In this document: piece by piece, positions 45,379-53,454 of the stretch
How the letters are laid out: the number at the start of each line of letters is the position of its first letter
Position numbering within the stretch: the stretch's first letter is position 1
DNA from: an uncultured Christensenellaceae bacterium
GTDB taxonomy: Bacteria > Bacillota > Clostridia > Christensenellales > UBA3700
Length of the DNA stretch: 64,000 nucleotides
Assembly (NCBI GenBank): GCA_910587685.1
Contig: CAJUMY010000002.1
Location: 124,001-188,000, forward strand
Reading direction: 5' to 3'
The notes under the pieces: model-generated
The model's database searches: none
What the model saw: the letters and a program-made list of their open reading frames with translations, nothing else
What the model was told of the DNA's origin: nothing
Position numbers and translations under genes: made by a program

Positions 45379-45768
45379 CCTTCGCTTAAGAAAGTAATTA
45401 TAACGGGTAGTGAAAGTATCGGCTCTGATGCGTTCAAGGATTGCAGTAGCTTGACAAGTGTAACAATAGGTAATAGCGTCACAAGTATCGGCTCTTCTGC
45501 GTTCTCTGGTTGCAGTAGCTTAACAAGCGTAACGATAGGTAATAGCGTAACAAGTATCGGTTCTGATGCGTTCTCAGGTTGCAGTCAACTTAACAAAGTA
45601 TATTATAAAGGTACGTCAGCCGAGTGGAACAAGATTACTATTGATAGTGCGAATAACGGAAATTTAATCAACGCTACACGTTACTACTATAGCGAAGAAA
45701 AACCTACCGATACGACTAACAAGTATTGGCGCTACGCAGACGACGGCGTAACGGTAGTAGAGTGGTAA
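45379..45768 (+). pseudogene. 3' fragment of a BspA-type leucine-rich-repeat gene
   Basis: The frame opens right after a stop at 45376-45378 with SLKKVIITGSESIGSDAF, the middle of a repeat. Two and a half ~23-residue BspA/LRR_5 repeats follow (SLTSVTIGNSVTSIGSSAFSG type), then a tail typical of such surface proteins (YKGTSAEWNKITI and KYWRYADDGVTVVEW). No signal sequence or start with ribosome site exists. The DNA repeats are almost identical (about 69-bp units). It abuts the broken XRE gene head to head. Confidence 0.85.
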
Positions 45769-45812
45769 TGCAGTAATCGATCGTAGCCATATATGTGGGA
45801 TGTTAATACATA

Positions 45813-45923
45813 ATGGCGGACATTGAGCTGACGGCTAGCATATATGACGGTCTATACGATAATATGGGAGAGGTAGTAGTAAACGAAATAAAATACATTT
45901 ATTATAAGATAAAAGGAGCATAA
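45813..45923 (+). CDS. Possible 36-aa ORF
   Basis: ATG ADIELTASIYDGLYDN... ending in TAA just before the next gene. There is no convincing ribosome site; its 3' end contains the AAGGAG used by the next gene. Could be a remnant of a longer gene or a leader peptide. Confidence 0.3.
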   Translation: MADIELTASIYDGLYDNMGEVVVNEIKYIYYKIKGA

Positions 45924-45929
45924 ATCATT

Positions 45930-46403
45930 ATGGAAAAATTTGTAATTATTGCAGGCGCGGTGAGTGTAGGAAAGACGGTAGCTTCTAATAAACTCATATC
46001 TAAAATGCTGTCTAAAGGTTATGTTGTCGATAAGTATTTTAACGACGGTTCCGAGCCTACGTTTTGGAATATTCTAAATAACGGTAAACCTGTAGGCGGT
46101 AGCGTGGTTTTAGGCAAGGAAGATAAAAAAATAGCTATAGTCGGTTACGGCGATTGCATAAAAGATTTAGACACGGTATTTGCTCAAATAGATTTTAACG
46201 ACTATTACGCCGTAGTATGTTGTTCTAGGACGAGAGCTACAAGAGAAGTGTTTGATTATTTCCACAATAATATACTCCCAAATATCGACGTAACTAAGAC
46301 GCAAGTCGTGCCTATATATAAAGATTTGATGGCTCATAACAATAGGGACAACGATGAAAATATCAGCATAGCCGATACTATATTAACTATTCTTGAAAAT
46401 TAA
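45930..46403 (+). CDS. Small orphan P-loop protein
   Basis: 157 aa, AAGGAG nine bases before the ATG. A Walker A-like GAVSVGKT lies at residues 9-16 after a short hydrophobic strand, as in P-loop NTPases, followed by a helix. A possible Walker B-type strand is DYYAVVCCSRTRATRE (near 92-105), with Cys-Cys and an Arg-rich turn. No family is recognised. DNA is more AT-rich than the core genes around, with AAT/TTA-style codons, which fits acquisition. It sits between LRR debris and a truncated TfoX copy. Confidence 0.7.
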   Translation: MEKFVIIAGAVSVGKTVASNKLISKMLSKGYVVDKYFNDGSEPTFWNILNNGKPVGGSVVLGKEDKKIAIVGYGDCIKDLDTVFAQIDFNDYYAVVCCSRTRATREVFDYFHNNILPNIDVTKTQVVPIYKDLMAHNNRDNDENISIADTILTILEN

Positions 46404-46419
46404 TATTGCAAAATCCATA

Positions 46420-46451
46420 GGGAGATGTATGTCGGACTTGACATTGACGAT
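46420..46451 (+). repeat. Direct repeat, left copy
   Basis: Matches 48820-48851 (core ATGTCGGACTTGAC). Together the copies bracket the GH123-like gene and ~2.4 kb of DNA. Confidence 0.65.
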
Positions 46452-46464
46452 CGATACGGAATAG
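46429..46464 (+). pseudogene. Truncated copy of the TfoX-domain gene start
   Basis: ATG plus ten codons reading MSDLTLTIDTE then stop. The 32 bp at 46420-46451, including the GGGAGA ribosome site, match 48820-48851, the start of the intact gene at 48829, with five or fewer mismatches. Confidence 0.65.
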
Positions 46465-46532
46465 CGTACGATAATACCGTATATACATAAAGCTATTCGT
46501 TAAGGCTTGCAGAACATTAAGACGGAATGAAT

Positions 46533-46592
46533 AAATCAACGACTATAGCGAACTCGCCGCGCGGTTTGTTTTCGCTGTAGTCGTTGATTTTT
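46533..46592 (+). terminator. Strong terminator
   Basis: 20-bp stem (46533-46552 with 46571-46590, one mismatch) followed by TT, closing the P-loop gene region. Confidence 0.85.
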
Positions 46593-46615
46593 GTAAAATG
46601 TAGAAAAAGAATTTA

Positions 46616-46644
46616 TTGATTATGTATTTTGACTATGTTATAAT
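46616..46644 (+). promoter_or_regulatory. Promoter of the GH123-like gene
   Basis: TTGATT (46616-46621), 17-bp spacer, TATAAT (46639-46644), ~140 bp before the ATG. Confidence 0.65.
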
Positions 46645-46786
46645 AAAAATGATATTATGTTTACGACAATAAAATTGTTCGTTAGATTTTGAATAACGTA
46701 CGGCTGGATTTATTGCCGGCTCAAAATCGAAGCCGATTTATTATCTATATAGTTTGAGCTAAGAGCGATTATAAGGGGAAATTTAT

Positions 46787-48646
46787 ATGGCAAAGCATTT
46801 AAGAAAAGATACGACAAAAAAGAACGATCTCAACGCTTCATCTCCGATAAGATCGGAGTTCGAGCATTTTGACGCAGTGTACGTCGATAGCTTTGAACAG
46901 TATCAACAAAAATATCATTACAAAATTTTAGCGCAAAATGAAAAGAGCGTTAAGTTATGGGCGTGGAAGAACGATAAGGCAAATGCGGAATTTGCGATAA
47001 TATGCGCGGACAAAAGCCTCGAAGACGTTTCCGTTACGGTCTCCGATCTAACGTCACGCTCTGCGGTAATAGATTCTAAAAACGTAAAAGTTTCATTTAT
47101 CAAAGACGTTAAAGCATATACGGGACACGCGGGATGGTACGCTAACAATCCTGCTAATTTTATGCCGAGAGGCGAAAGAGAGTATTATCCCGAGGTTATT
47201 TATTCCGATGGACCTGTGTCGATTCTAGAGAACAGCTTCCGATTGGTATGGCTTGAAATAAGGACGCCTAAAGAAATCGCGGCGGGATCGTATAACGGCA
47301 GCGTAACTATCTCCGCTAAAAATGCCGATAAGACTGTCACGCTTAGCTATGAACTCGAAATAATCGACGCGGTTATGCCCGATACCGAAAATTATTTATT
47401 TGACGTCGAATATTGGAGCCATCCGTATAACGTGGCGTATTATTACGGCGTAAAGCCCTTTTCGGATGAACATATCGGCATTTTGAAGCAGCATATGAGT
47501 CTATATAAAAGTCTCGGCGGACACGCGATCACCGCGAGTATCGTAGAGGAAGCATGGGGCGGTCAGACGTATGGCGGCAATAATAAGATACATTATCCAT
47601 CGATGATAAAGTGGATAAAAAGCCGCGAAGGGCAGTGGATATTCGATTATTCAGATTTTGACAAATGGGTGCAAATGAATAAAGAGATCGGCATTGCGGA
47701 TAAAATCATTTGCTATAGCATGATGCCGTGGAATAACGTTGTAAGCTATTATGACGAGTCAAAGAAAAAAATGATGAAATTAAAGGCAAATCCTGCAAGC
47801 GCAAACAGATATAACGGGATATGGACGCCGTTTCTTCAAGATTTTGTCAAACATATGGATGAAAAAGGCTGGTTTGACAGCGCATACGTAGGCTTTGACG
47901 AACGGCACAATATGGGTACTGCGCTCGATCTTATTTCCACGATAAAAAATAAGGAAGGAAAGACTTTGAAGGTCTCGGCGGCTTTTAATGACTTCAAGCA
48001 TAACTCTTCGATTTTTAATAGGCTGAACTATGCTTCGGTGGGCTTACAGCAAATAAGGGATAATTTGCAGGACTTTAAGAGCGAAGTTAAATCGAGAAGA
48101 GACAAAGGACAGGAAACTACGATGTATACCGCTACGGAACACGTTCCTAATAGTTTCACGAGATCCATTCCCGCCGAAAGTTACTGGACAATAATGTTTG
48201 CGGGTTCGTTGAACGCTACGGGCTTTTTAAGGTGGGCGTTTGACGCGTGGGTAAAAGATCCGCTTGAAGAGTCTACGCATTGGTCGTTTCCGGCGGGCGA
48301 TTGTTTTCTTGTCTATCCGTCGAGCAAGGAAGATAAGGCGCGGGAAAGCAAGTTCACGTTACGCCTTGCAAAGCTTGATGAAGGCGTCAGAGACGTCAAT
48401 AAGTTATATTTGATGCGTCAGGCAGGAGGAAAAATAGAGAAAGAAGTGGACGATCTATTTTCTTTAGTAAAAGGGGATAGAGAGGACGGCTATGAATTCT
48501 ATACTATGTCGAAAACCAATATTTGGGGACGCAAGGCAAAGTGGCTCATAGAAGACGGAAAACGCGAGATGCTTGCCGATATGAAAAAAATCAAAGAAAA
48601 GATATTTGAGATATCTAAAGAGTATAGTAAACGGGAGAAGAAGTAG
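46787..48646 (+). CDS. GH123/DUF4091-type glycoside hydrolase-like protein
   Basis: 619 aa, AAGGGG before the ATG. An N-terminal beta-rich part (~1-200) resembles the beta-sandwich that precedes GH123 catalytic domains. The catalytic TIM-barrel-like part (~205-560) has the family's adjacent acidic pair in GFDERHN (D370/E371) and MYTATEHVP, ESYWTIMFAGSLNATGFLRWAFDAW. GH123 enzymes are beta-N-acetylgalactosaminidases. No signal peptide is visible, so it may act on imported sugar inside the cell. A lysine-rich helix ends it. No transporter adjoins; the gene lies inside a direct-repeat-bracketed segment. Confidence 0.85.
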   Translation: MAKHLRKDTTKKNDLNASSPIRSEFEHFDAVYVDSFEQYQQKYHYKILAQNEKSVKLWAWKNDKANAEFAIICADKSLEDVSVTVSDLTSRSAVIDSKNVKVSFIKDVKAYTGHAGWYANNPANFMPRGEREYYPEVIYSDGPVSILENSFRLVWLEIRTPKEIAAGSYNGSVTISAKNADKTVTLSYELEIIDAVMPDTENYLFDVEYWSHPYNVAYYYGVKPFSDEHIGILKQHMSLYKSLGGHAITASIVEEAWGGQTYGGNNKIHYPSMIKWIKSREGQWIFDYSDFDKWVQMNKEIGIADKIICYSMMPWNNVVSYYDESKKKMMKLKANPASANRYNGIWTPFLQDFVKHMDEKGWFDSAYVGFDERHNMGTALDLISTIKNKEGKTLKVSAAFNDFKHNSSIFNRLNYASVGLQQIRDNLQDFKSEVKSRRDKGQETTMYTATEHVPNSFTRSIPAESYWTIMFAGSLNATGFLRWAFDAWVKDPLEESTHWSFPAGDCFLVYPSSKEDKARESKFTLRLAKLDEGVRDVNKLYLMRQAGGKIEKEVDDLFSLVKGDREDGYEFYTMSKTNIWGRKAKWLIEDGKREMLADMKKIKEKIFEISKEYSKREKK

Positions 48647-48819
48647 ATCGCCGTCGATATTCGGCGTTTTTATGAGCTGGACGCGGGATAGCGGTAAATT
48701 TCAGCTATGCCGAAGTTATTTATGATATAAGAAAATATCAGCAAAGGTTTTAGAAATAAATAATACGGCGGCGATAGCATATTTATTTTAATATGACTAT
48801 TTGAACCGAGCGGCTTTAA

Positions 48820-48851
48820 GGGAGAGGTATGTCGGACTTGACGTTGATGAT
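48820..48851 (+). repeat. Direct repeat, right copy
   Basis: The start of the intact TfoX-domain gene; matches 46420-46451. Confidence 0.65.
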
Positions 48852-49083
48852 GAACATCGGAAAAGAAATGGAAAGGAAACTCAATAGCGTCGGCATATAT
48901 TCTTCGGCGGAACTTTCGTCTTTAGGCTCGAAAGAAGCGTATTTCAGATTGAAAATGAAGTATCCGAACGTCTGTGTCGTGCATCTATACGTTCTCGAAG
49001 GAGCTATCAGCGATACAAAGTATAACGAGCTTCCGGACAACGTTCAAAGCAAACTCAAAGATTTTGCCGATTCGCTGAAGTAA
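48829..49083 (+). CDS. TfoX C-terminal-domain protein
   Basis: 84 aa, GGGAGAGG before the ATG. The whole protein is the TfoX_C fold (NIGKEMERKLNSVGIYSSAEL, then GSKEAYFRLK, a helix-hairpin-helix-like module) without the N-terminal TfoX domain. Such stand-alone copies are common in Bacillota and of unknown role. A terminator follows directly. Confidence 0.88.
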   Translation: MSDLTLMMNIGKEMERKLNSVGIYSSAELSSLGSKEAYFRLKMKYPNVCVVHLYVLEGAISDTKYNELPDNVQSKLKDFADSLK

Positions 49084-49114
49084 TGATAGAATTGCTTTTA
49101 TCCGCGTCAGTATA

Positions 49115-49147
49115 AAAACGCAGAACGGTAGTATCTCTGCGTTTTTT
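49115..49147 (+). terminator. Terminator after the TfoX-domain gene
   Basis: 10-bp stem AAAACGCAGA/TCTGCGTTTT (49115-49124 with 49136-49145) with T tail. Confidence 0.85.
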
Positions 49148-49293
49148 GTTTGGAAATTTTACATCATAAATCGCGAAATATAGCGTATATGTTGCGCTGA
49201 TTTGATATGTAAAGATATTGATCGATTTAGGTGATACGTTGATTTTACGGGCGAAATTGCAAGGGAGAGTAGGCAGCTTTTTTGTTTTTTTTA

Positions 49294-49302
49294 TGGTATA
49301 AT
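49294..49302 (+). promoter_or_regulatory. Extended -10 promoter
   Basis: TGG-TATAAT, a TGN extended -10 element, 28 bp before the XRE gene; the -35 region is only a T tract. Confidence 0.5.
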
Positions 49303-49330
49303 CAAGAAAAAACTACGGAGGAACATTGAT

Positions 49331-49783
49331 ATGACTTTAGGAAACAATTTGTTCAAAGCGAGGAAAAAGAAGGGACTTTCACAGGAAGAAGTCGCCGAAA
49401 AGCTCGGCGTTAGCAGACAGACGGTTTCGAAATGGGAGACGGACGAAACCGTTCCCGACATACTTCAGTCAAAGAAACTTTCGACGCTATACGGACTGTC
49501 GCTTGACGAACTGATAGAGTTTGACATAGGAGTAAAGGAGATAGAGGACGCGATCGATAAGACGAGCGAGGAGGTTTCCGACAAAATAGATTGGACTAAG
49601 ATGTGGAGCCGCAAGTATCCTGTCCTTGCAACGTACGAGAATACCGTCGAGACTAAAAGCTACGCGTTAAGGCTTGCCGAGCTTCTTGACGAGATGAAAA
49701 AAGAATACGGTTACAGCGAACTCGACGCGCTATTGGTATTAAAGGATATACTCGCTAAAGTGTGGAAGAGCAGAAAAAAATAA
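49331..49783 (+). CDS. XRE-family transcriptional regulator with C-terminal domain
   Basis: 150 aa, CGGAGGA before the ATG. The HTH_3 domain spans ~5-60 (LFKARKKKGLSQEEVAEKLG, then VSRQTVSKWETDETVPD). The C-terminal ~80 residues are helical and not a known ligand domain. It is monocistronic between two terminators; target unknown. Confidence 0.9.
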   Translation: MTLGNNLFKARKKKGLSQEEVAEKLGVSRQTVSKWETDETVPDILQSKKLSTLYGLSLDELIEFDIGVKEIEDAIDKTSEEVSDKIDWTKMWSRKYPVLATYENTVETKSYALRLAELLDEMKKEYGYSELDALLVLKDILAKVWKSRKK

Positions 49784-49864
49784 AAATAATAAAAGCGTAT
49801 AGCGTTATCAAAATGCGCTTATCAAAAGCGAGCGTAAACGTAACGCGTTGAGCGCGAACGTGAG

Positions 49865-49898
49865 ACCCGACGGTGTTTATCCGTCGGGTGATTTTTTA
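49865..49898 (+). terminator. Terminator after the XRE gene
   Basis: Perfect 9-bp stem ACCCGACGG/CCGTCGGGT followed by GATTTTTT. Confidence 0.9.
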
Positions 49899-50032
49899 TA
49901 TTCTGAGAGTTTAGAGAGCGGTAAAAAGGGATGTATTCTTTGATTTTCGAGACGAAACTCTTCTTAAAAAGCATATTGATCTGCGTTTAACTAAATTTTG
50001 CTTTTTTGCATACAATACCAAGAGGAGAAAGT

Positions 50033-50764
50033 ATGTCGGTTCTTTACGCATTTATCGCAACGACTATAACTTGGGGAGTAACGGCATTGGGAGCGTCGCT
50101 GGTGTTTTTCGTGCGCAAGGCGAACGGCAAATTTTTGAGCGCCATGCTGGGTTTTTCCGGCGGCGTTATGACGGCGGCGAGTTTTTTTTCATTGCTGCTT
50201 CCTGCGATCGAATACTCGGAAGGAAGAAGTATTCCCGTATGGCTTATAGTACTTATAGGATTTTTATTCGGAATATTATTTATGATAGCTGTCGAGCTTT
50301 TGATGAAATCGGAGCGTAAGAGCGCCAATCTTATGCTCATATCCATTACCACGCATAATATTCCCGAAGGTTTTGTGGTCGGCGTCGCATTTGCGCTAGC
50401 AAGTATGAACGGCGGATATATGGCGGCTATAACCGTAGGGCTCGGTATAGCGCTTCAGAATTTTCCCGAAGGGCTTGCCGTAGCTTTGCCGCTCAGAAAA
50501 GAGGGGATGAGCCGTTTCAAGTGTTTTTTCTTGGGACAGATGTCTGCGATTGTTGAACCTATAGCGGGCGTTCTCGGAGCTGTGCTCGTGTCGTTCGTTA
50601 CGGGTATCTTGCCCTACGCGCTGGCATTTTCCGCCGCCGCGATGATATGGGTAGTGGCTAAGGAGCTCATTCCCGAGGCGAACGAAATGAATAAACCTTT
50701 CGCCATAGGCGGATATATGTTCGGTTTCATAGTGATGATGACGCTCGATATAGCTCTGGGATGA
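50033..50764 (+). CDS. ZIP-family divalent metal transporter
   Basis: 243 aa from ATG 50033 after GAGGAGA. Eight predicted membrane helices. The two metal-site helices carry HNIPEGFVVG (TM4) and QNFPEGLAVA (TM5); family members have H or Q and E in these positions, so zinc or iron import into the cytosol is likely. The His-rich loop of many ZIPs is missing. No Fur/Zur box was recognised upstream. Confidence 0.93.
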   Translation: MSVLYAFIATTITWGVTALGASLVFFVRKANGKFLSAMLGFSGGVMTAASFFSLLLPAIEYSEGRSIPVWLIVLIGFLFGILFMIAVELLMKSERKSANLMLISITTHNIPEGFVVGVAFALASMNGGYMAAITVGLGIALQNFPEGLAVALPLRKEGMSRFKCFFLGQMSAIVEPIAGVLGAVLVSFVTGILPYALAFSAAAMIWVVAKELIPEANEMNKPFAIGGYMFGFIVMMTLDIALG

Positions 50765-50792
50765 GCTTTATGATATAATGAAATAGGGAAGG

Positions 50793-50837
50793 AAAAGCAA
50801 AAGACGGAACGTTAAGACGCTCCGCCTTTTGCTTTTG
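50793..50837. terminator. Terminator between ZIP gene and 80-aa gene
   Basis: 11-bp stem AAAAGCAAAAG/CTTTTGCTTTT plus an inner CGGA/TCCG pairing, between convergent genes. Confidence 0.8.
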
Positions 50838-50893
50838 TAAGAGTATATTCGAAAACTATTACGACTGCGCGTAATAGCGTCGCGCGTTTGAGC

Positions 50894-51136
50894 TCACTTG
50901 AAATTGAGATCGAGAAAATCGCATTCCGTAAGAACGTTGACAACGTGCTTAGTGTAAAGCGATAGTATTCTGTTGCAAAGATTGCAGTCCTCGTCGGTCT
51001 CGATCATGTTGAACAGCTTAATGTATTCGGGTTCGTTTTTCTCGAGAAAATCGCTCTTATCGAGTATTAACGTAAGGAGTCCTTTTTTTGTTAATTCGCA
51101 TCCTGAGCCGAACGGGAGAGCAATTTTTTTATCCAT
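50894..51136 (-). CDS. 80-aa hypothetical protein divergent from an XRE regulator
   Basis: ATG 51136 (reverse) follows AAGGAA; the frame is open to 51175 but lacks a ribosome site there. Sequence: DKKIALPFGSGCELTKKGLL, then FLEKNEPEYIKLFN and DEDCNLCNRILSLYTKHVVN. Three Cys, two in CNLC, might bind metal. It has a perfect consensus promoter whose spacer holds a palindrome, and shares the intergenic region with the small XRE gene. This is the layout of a regulator with its single target. Function unknown. Confidence 0.72.
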   Translation of the reverse strand: MDKKIALPFGSGCELTKKGLLTLILDKSDFLEKNEPEYIKLFNMIETDEDCNLCNRILSLYTKHVVNVLTECDFLDLNFK

Positions 51137-51239
51137 AGCGATTCCTTTTGTTGAAATTCGAGTATAGAATTTCAAAACGTGACAAGAATTAAATTTTCTT
51201 TTAAGAGATAAAACAGAAACAAACTATCTGCTGACTTTT

Positions 51240-51268
51240 ATTATAGTAAGCTATCAGCTTATTGTCAA
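51240..51268 (-). promoter_or_regulatory. Consensus promoter of the 80-aa gene
   Basis: Reverse-strand TTGACA (51268-51263), 17-bp spacer, TATAAT (51245-51240). The spacer is filled by the palindrome at 51247-51261. Confidence 0.85.
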
Positions 51269-51292
51269 GCAAAAAATAAGCTGTTGGCTATA
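51247..51292. promoter_or_regulatory. Two candidate XRE operators
   Basis: Site 1 is TAAGCTATCAGCTTA (51247-51261), a perfect 6-bp dyad with 3-bp centre, lying in the spacer of the reverse promoter. Site 2 (TAAGCTGTTGGCTAT, 51277-51291) matches it at 10 of 15 positions, 30 bp (three helical turns) away, overlapping a TATAAA (51289-51294) on the forward side. The likely binder is the 72-aa XRE protein encoded next to it. Confidence 0.6.
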
Positions 51293-51315
51293 AAATCTTT
51301 TTCGGAGGCGGAACT

Positions 51316-51534
51316 ATGAGCGATATTGAAGAGATAAGACGTAGGCTAAGAGAGTCTATCAAGCATTGCGGGATCAATCAAAAAGAGATAGCGAAAGCGG
51401 TAGGCATCTCGCAGGCTACCGTATCGGACTACATGAATAAAGAGAAACTTCCGAGTATAGACACGCTGGCGGATATATGTAAGGTAATAGACGTATCGCC
51501 GGCATATATACTTTGCTTTTCCGACGATATTTGA
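51316..51534 (+). CDS. Small XRE-family repressor
   Basis: 72 aa, GGAGG before the ATG; essentially only an HTH_3 domain (INQKEIAKAVGISQATVSDY, then LPSIDTLADICKVIDVSPAY). It most likely binds the dyads upstream and represses itself and the divergent 80-aa gene. Family proteins of this size act as dimers. Downstream 51535-51705 holds no gene that I can support. Confidence 0.9.
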   Translation: MSDIEEIRRRLRESIKHCGINQKEIAKAVGISQATVSDYMNKEKLPSIDTLADICKVIDVSPAYILCFSDDI

Positions 51535-51705
51535 CGCTGGATTTTTTCTTTAATATAAACGGAGGAGAGCTGTTTTTATCGTATCAAAATTTAAGAGAAG
51601 TCTTTTCTTGACGCAAAATTTATAGAGAACGATCATATTACGGTCGGAGTTTACCGCCTAAGGAAAGCTGTAACGTTATTTGTTTTTTCAACTCGCGCGG
51701 CTTCG

Positions 51706-51735
51706 TTGACAATATGGATATATATATATTATAAT
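51706..51735 (+). promoter_or_regulatory. prmA operon promoter
   Basis: TTGACA (51706-51711), 18-bp spacer, TATAAT (51730-51735), ~62 bp before prmA. Confidence 0.8.
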
Positions 51736-51797
51736 TAACGCGGTAACGGACGTAAAAATTCAGCCGCGTCCTATTTTGATTCGAAGGATAACAACTT

Positions 51798-52733
51798 ATG
51801 ATATTCAAAGAGATAACCGTAGATACTACGAGAGAGGGATCGGAACTCGTCGCCGATATCCTTTACGATTTGGGAAGCGAAGGCGTGAGCATATTTGACA
51901 GCGAGGATCTAAAGGACGTGCTGAGGAGCAATATACAGTGGGATTACGTCGAGGAACATCTGCTCGTAAAAAGCGAAGTCGTTATGGTAAAGGGTTATTT
52001 CGGCGAGGACGCCGAGATGTCTGGAATTTTGAGCGAAAGACTCGAAGATATCAGGAAAAATTCCGATCTGAAACTCGGTTCGCTCGAGACGGGCGTATCT
52101 GTCATCGACGACGCGGATTGGGTCAACGAGTGGCGTAAATATTATAAGCCGATAAAGGTAGGCGGCGTAGTAATAGTTCCTTCATGGATAAAGTACGAAA
52201 AAGAAAGCGATGAACGCATCGTCAAAATAGAGCCGGGAATGGCGTTCGGAACGGGGACGCACGAGAGCACGCATATGTGTATAGAACTTCTTACGTCTCT
52301 CGATCCTACGGGAAAGACCGTTCTCGATATCGGTACGGGTAGCGGCATACTCGGAATAACCGCGGCGGTCATGGGCGCAAAAGAAGTATATATGTACGAT
52401 ATCGACGATATCGCGGTAAAGGCGGCTAAGGAAAACGCGAAACTTAACGGGGTTGAAGATAAAACCTTTGTCGAGAACGCGAATTTGCTTGAAAAGAACG
52501 GCGGTAAGGGCGATATAGTTCTTGCCAATATAACGGCAGACGTACTCATTTCTCTGTCGAAGTCGCTCACTGACAATATAAGAGCCGATGCCGCGATAAT
52601 TCTTTCGGGTATCATTAAGTCAAGGCGCGAAGACGTCGTGACCGCGTACGAAGAGAGGGGCTACCGCGTCGTAAAGCTCGTCGAGGACGGCGAATGGAAC
52701 GCTCTTTTGATGGAGAAGGATAATGGAAATTAA
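51798..52733 (+). CDS. prmA: Ribosomal protein L11 methyltransferase
   Basis: 311 aa. Trimethylates uL11 using SAM. An N-terminal substrate-binding domain (~1-110) precedes DADWVNEWRKYYKPIKVGG-type sequence (residue ~98 on), then the MTase core: GMAFGTGTHEST, VLDIGTGSGILGI (SAM motif I, near 177) and VLANITADV. It overlaps rsmE by 11 nt, the common prmA-rsmE pair. Confidence 0.96.
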   Translation: MIFKEITVDTTREGSELVADILYDLGSEGVSIFDSEDLKDVLRSNIQWDYVEEHLLVKSEVVMVKGYFGEDAEMSGILSERLEDIRKNSDLKLGSLETGVSVIDDADWVNEWRKYYKPIKVGGVVIVPSWIKYEKESDERIVKIEPGMAFGTGTHESTHMCIELLTSLDPTGKTVLDIGTGSGILGITAAVMGAKEVYMYDIDDIAVKAAKENAKLNGVEDKTFVENANLLEKNGGKGDIVLANITADVLISLSKSLTDNIRADAAIILSGIIKSRREDVVTAYEERGYRVVKLVEDGEWNALLMEKDNGN

Positions 52734-53454
52734 GCGTTTCTTTTTGGATAAAAGCTCTTTTGACGGCGAAAAGTTCGATATCGTCGGCGACGAATTCATC
52801 CACATGACCAAGGTCTTAAGACATAAGGTAGGATATAAGATAGTCGTATGTCTTGGCGACGGCAAGGATTATAATGCGACTGTTACCGATATAGGTAGAG
52901 ACGGCGCCGTTGCGCGTCTTGATTCTATTGTCGAAAATAACAGCGCGACAGAGTGCGGATTCACTCTATTTCAGGCGTTGCCAAAGGGAGATAAGTTTGA
53001 CTTTATAGCTCAAAAGGCGGTAGAACTCGGCGTCAAGAATATCGTTCCCTTCTTGAGCGAACACACCAATGAAAAAAACGTTAACCGTAATAGATGTATG
53101 CGTATAATGCAAGAAGCGTCAAAACAGTGCAAGCGAGCGGAGCTTGCCCGTCTCGATGAAGTCACGGATATAGACGGTCTTATAGAAGCGTCGGCTAGTT
53201 ACGACGTTATGCTGATGGCTTACGAGAACGAAAAGGAGAAAGTCATCGGCGACTATAAAAAAGAGATAGAATCGGCTGAGCGCATAGCCGTCATCGTCGG
53301 GAGCGAAGGCGGATTTTCCGAGAGCGAATATTTAAGACTCAAGGATGCTGGCGTCAAGACCTTTTCGCTTGGCAAGAGAATTTTGAGATGCGAGACGGCT
53401 TCGGTGGTTGCGGTTTCGCTCGCTATGTACCTTAGGGGGGAGATGAGGATATGA
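52723..53454 (+). CDS. rsmE: 16S rRNA (uracil1498-N3)-methyltransferase
   Basis: 243 aa. SPOUT-class methyltransferase with an N-terminal PUA-like part (FIHMTKVLRHKVGYKI) and a C-terminal trefoil knot: VGSEGGFSESEY near residue 191 and SLGKRILRCETA near 214. The start overlaps prmA and follows GGAGAAGG; the stop overlaps mtaB (ATGA). All three genes form one translation-coupled operon for ribosome and tRNA modification. Confidence 0.96.
   Translation: MEIKRFFLDKSSFDGEKFDIVGDEFIHMTKVLRHKVGYKIVVCLGDGKDYNATVTDIGRDGAVARLDSIVENNSATECGFTLFQALPKGDKFDFIAQKAVELGVKNIVPFLSEHTNEKNVNRNRCMRIMQEASKQCKRAELARLDEVTDIDGLIEASASYDVMLMAYENEKEKVIGDYKKEIESAERIAVIVGSEGGFSESEYLRLKDAGVKTFSLGKRILRCETASVVAVSLAMYLRGEMRI

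Noticed and set aside
45255..45482. 75-aa reverse frame spanning the XRE/LRR junction
   Set aside because: It crosses the recombination junction in the wrong frame for both genes.
45813..45923. Toxin-antitoxin pair formed by the 36-aa ORF and the P-loop protein
   Set aside because: The 36-aa ORF lacks a ribosome site and neither protein resembles a known toxin or antitoxin.
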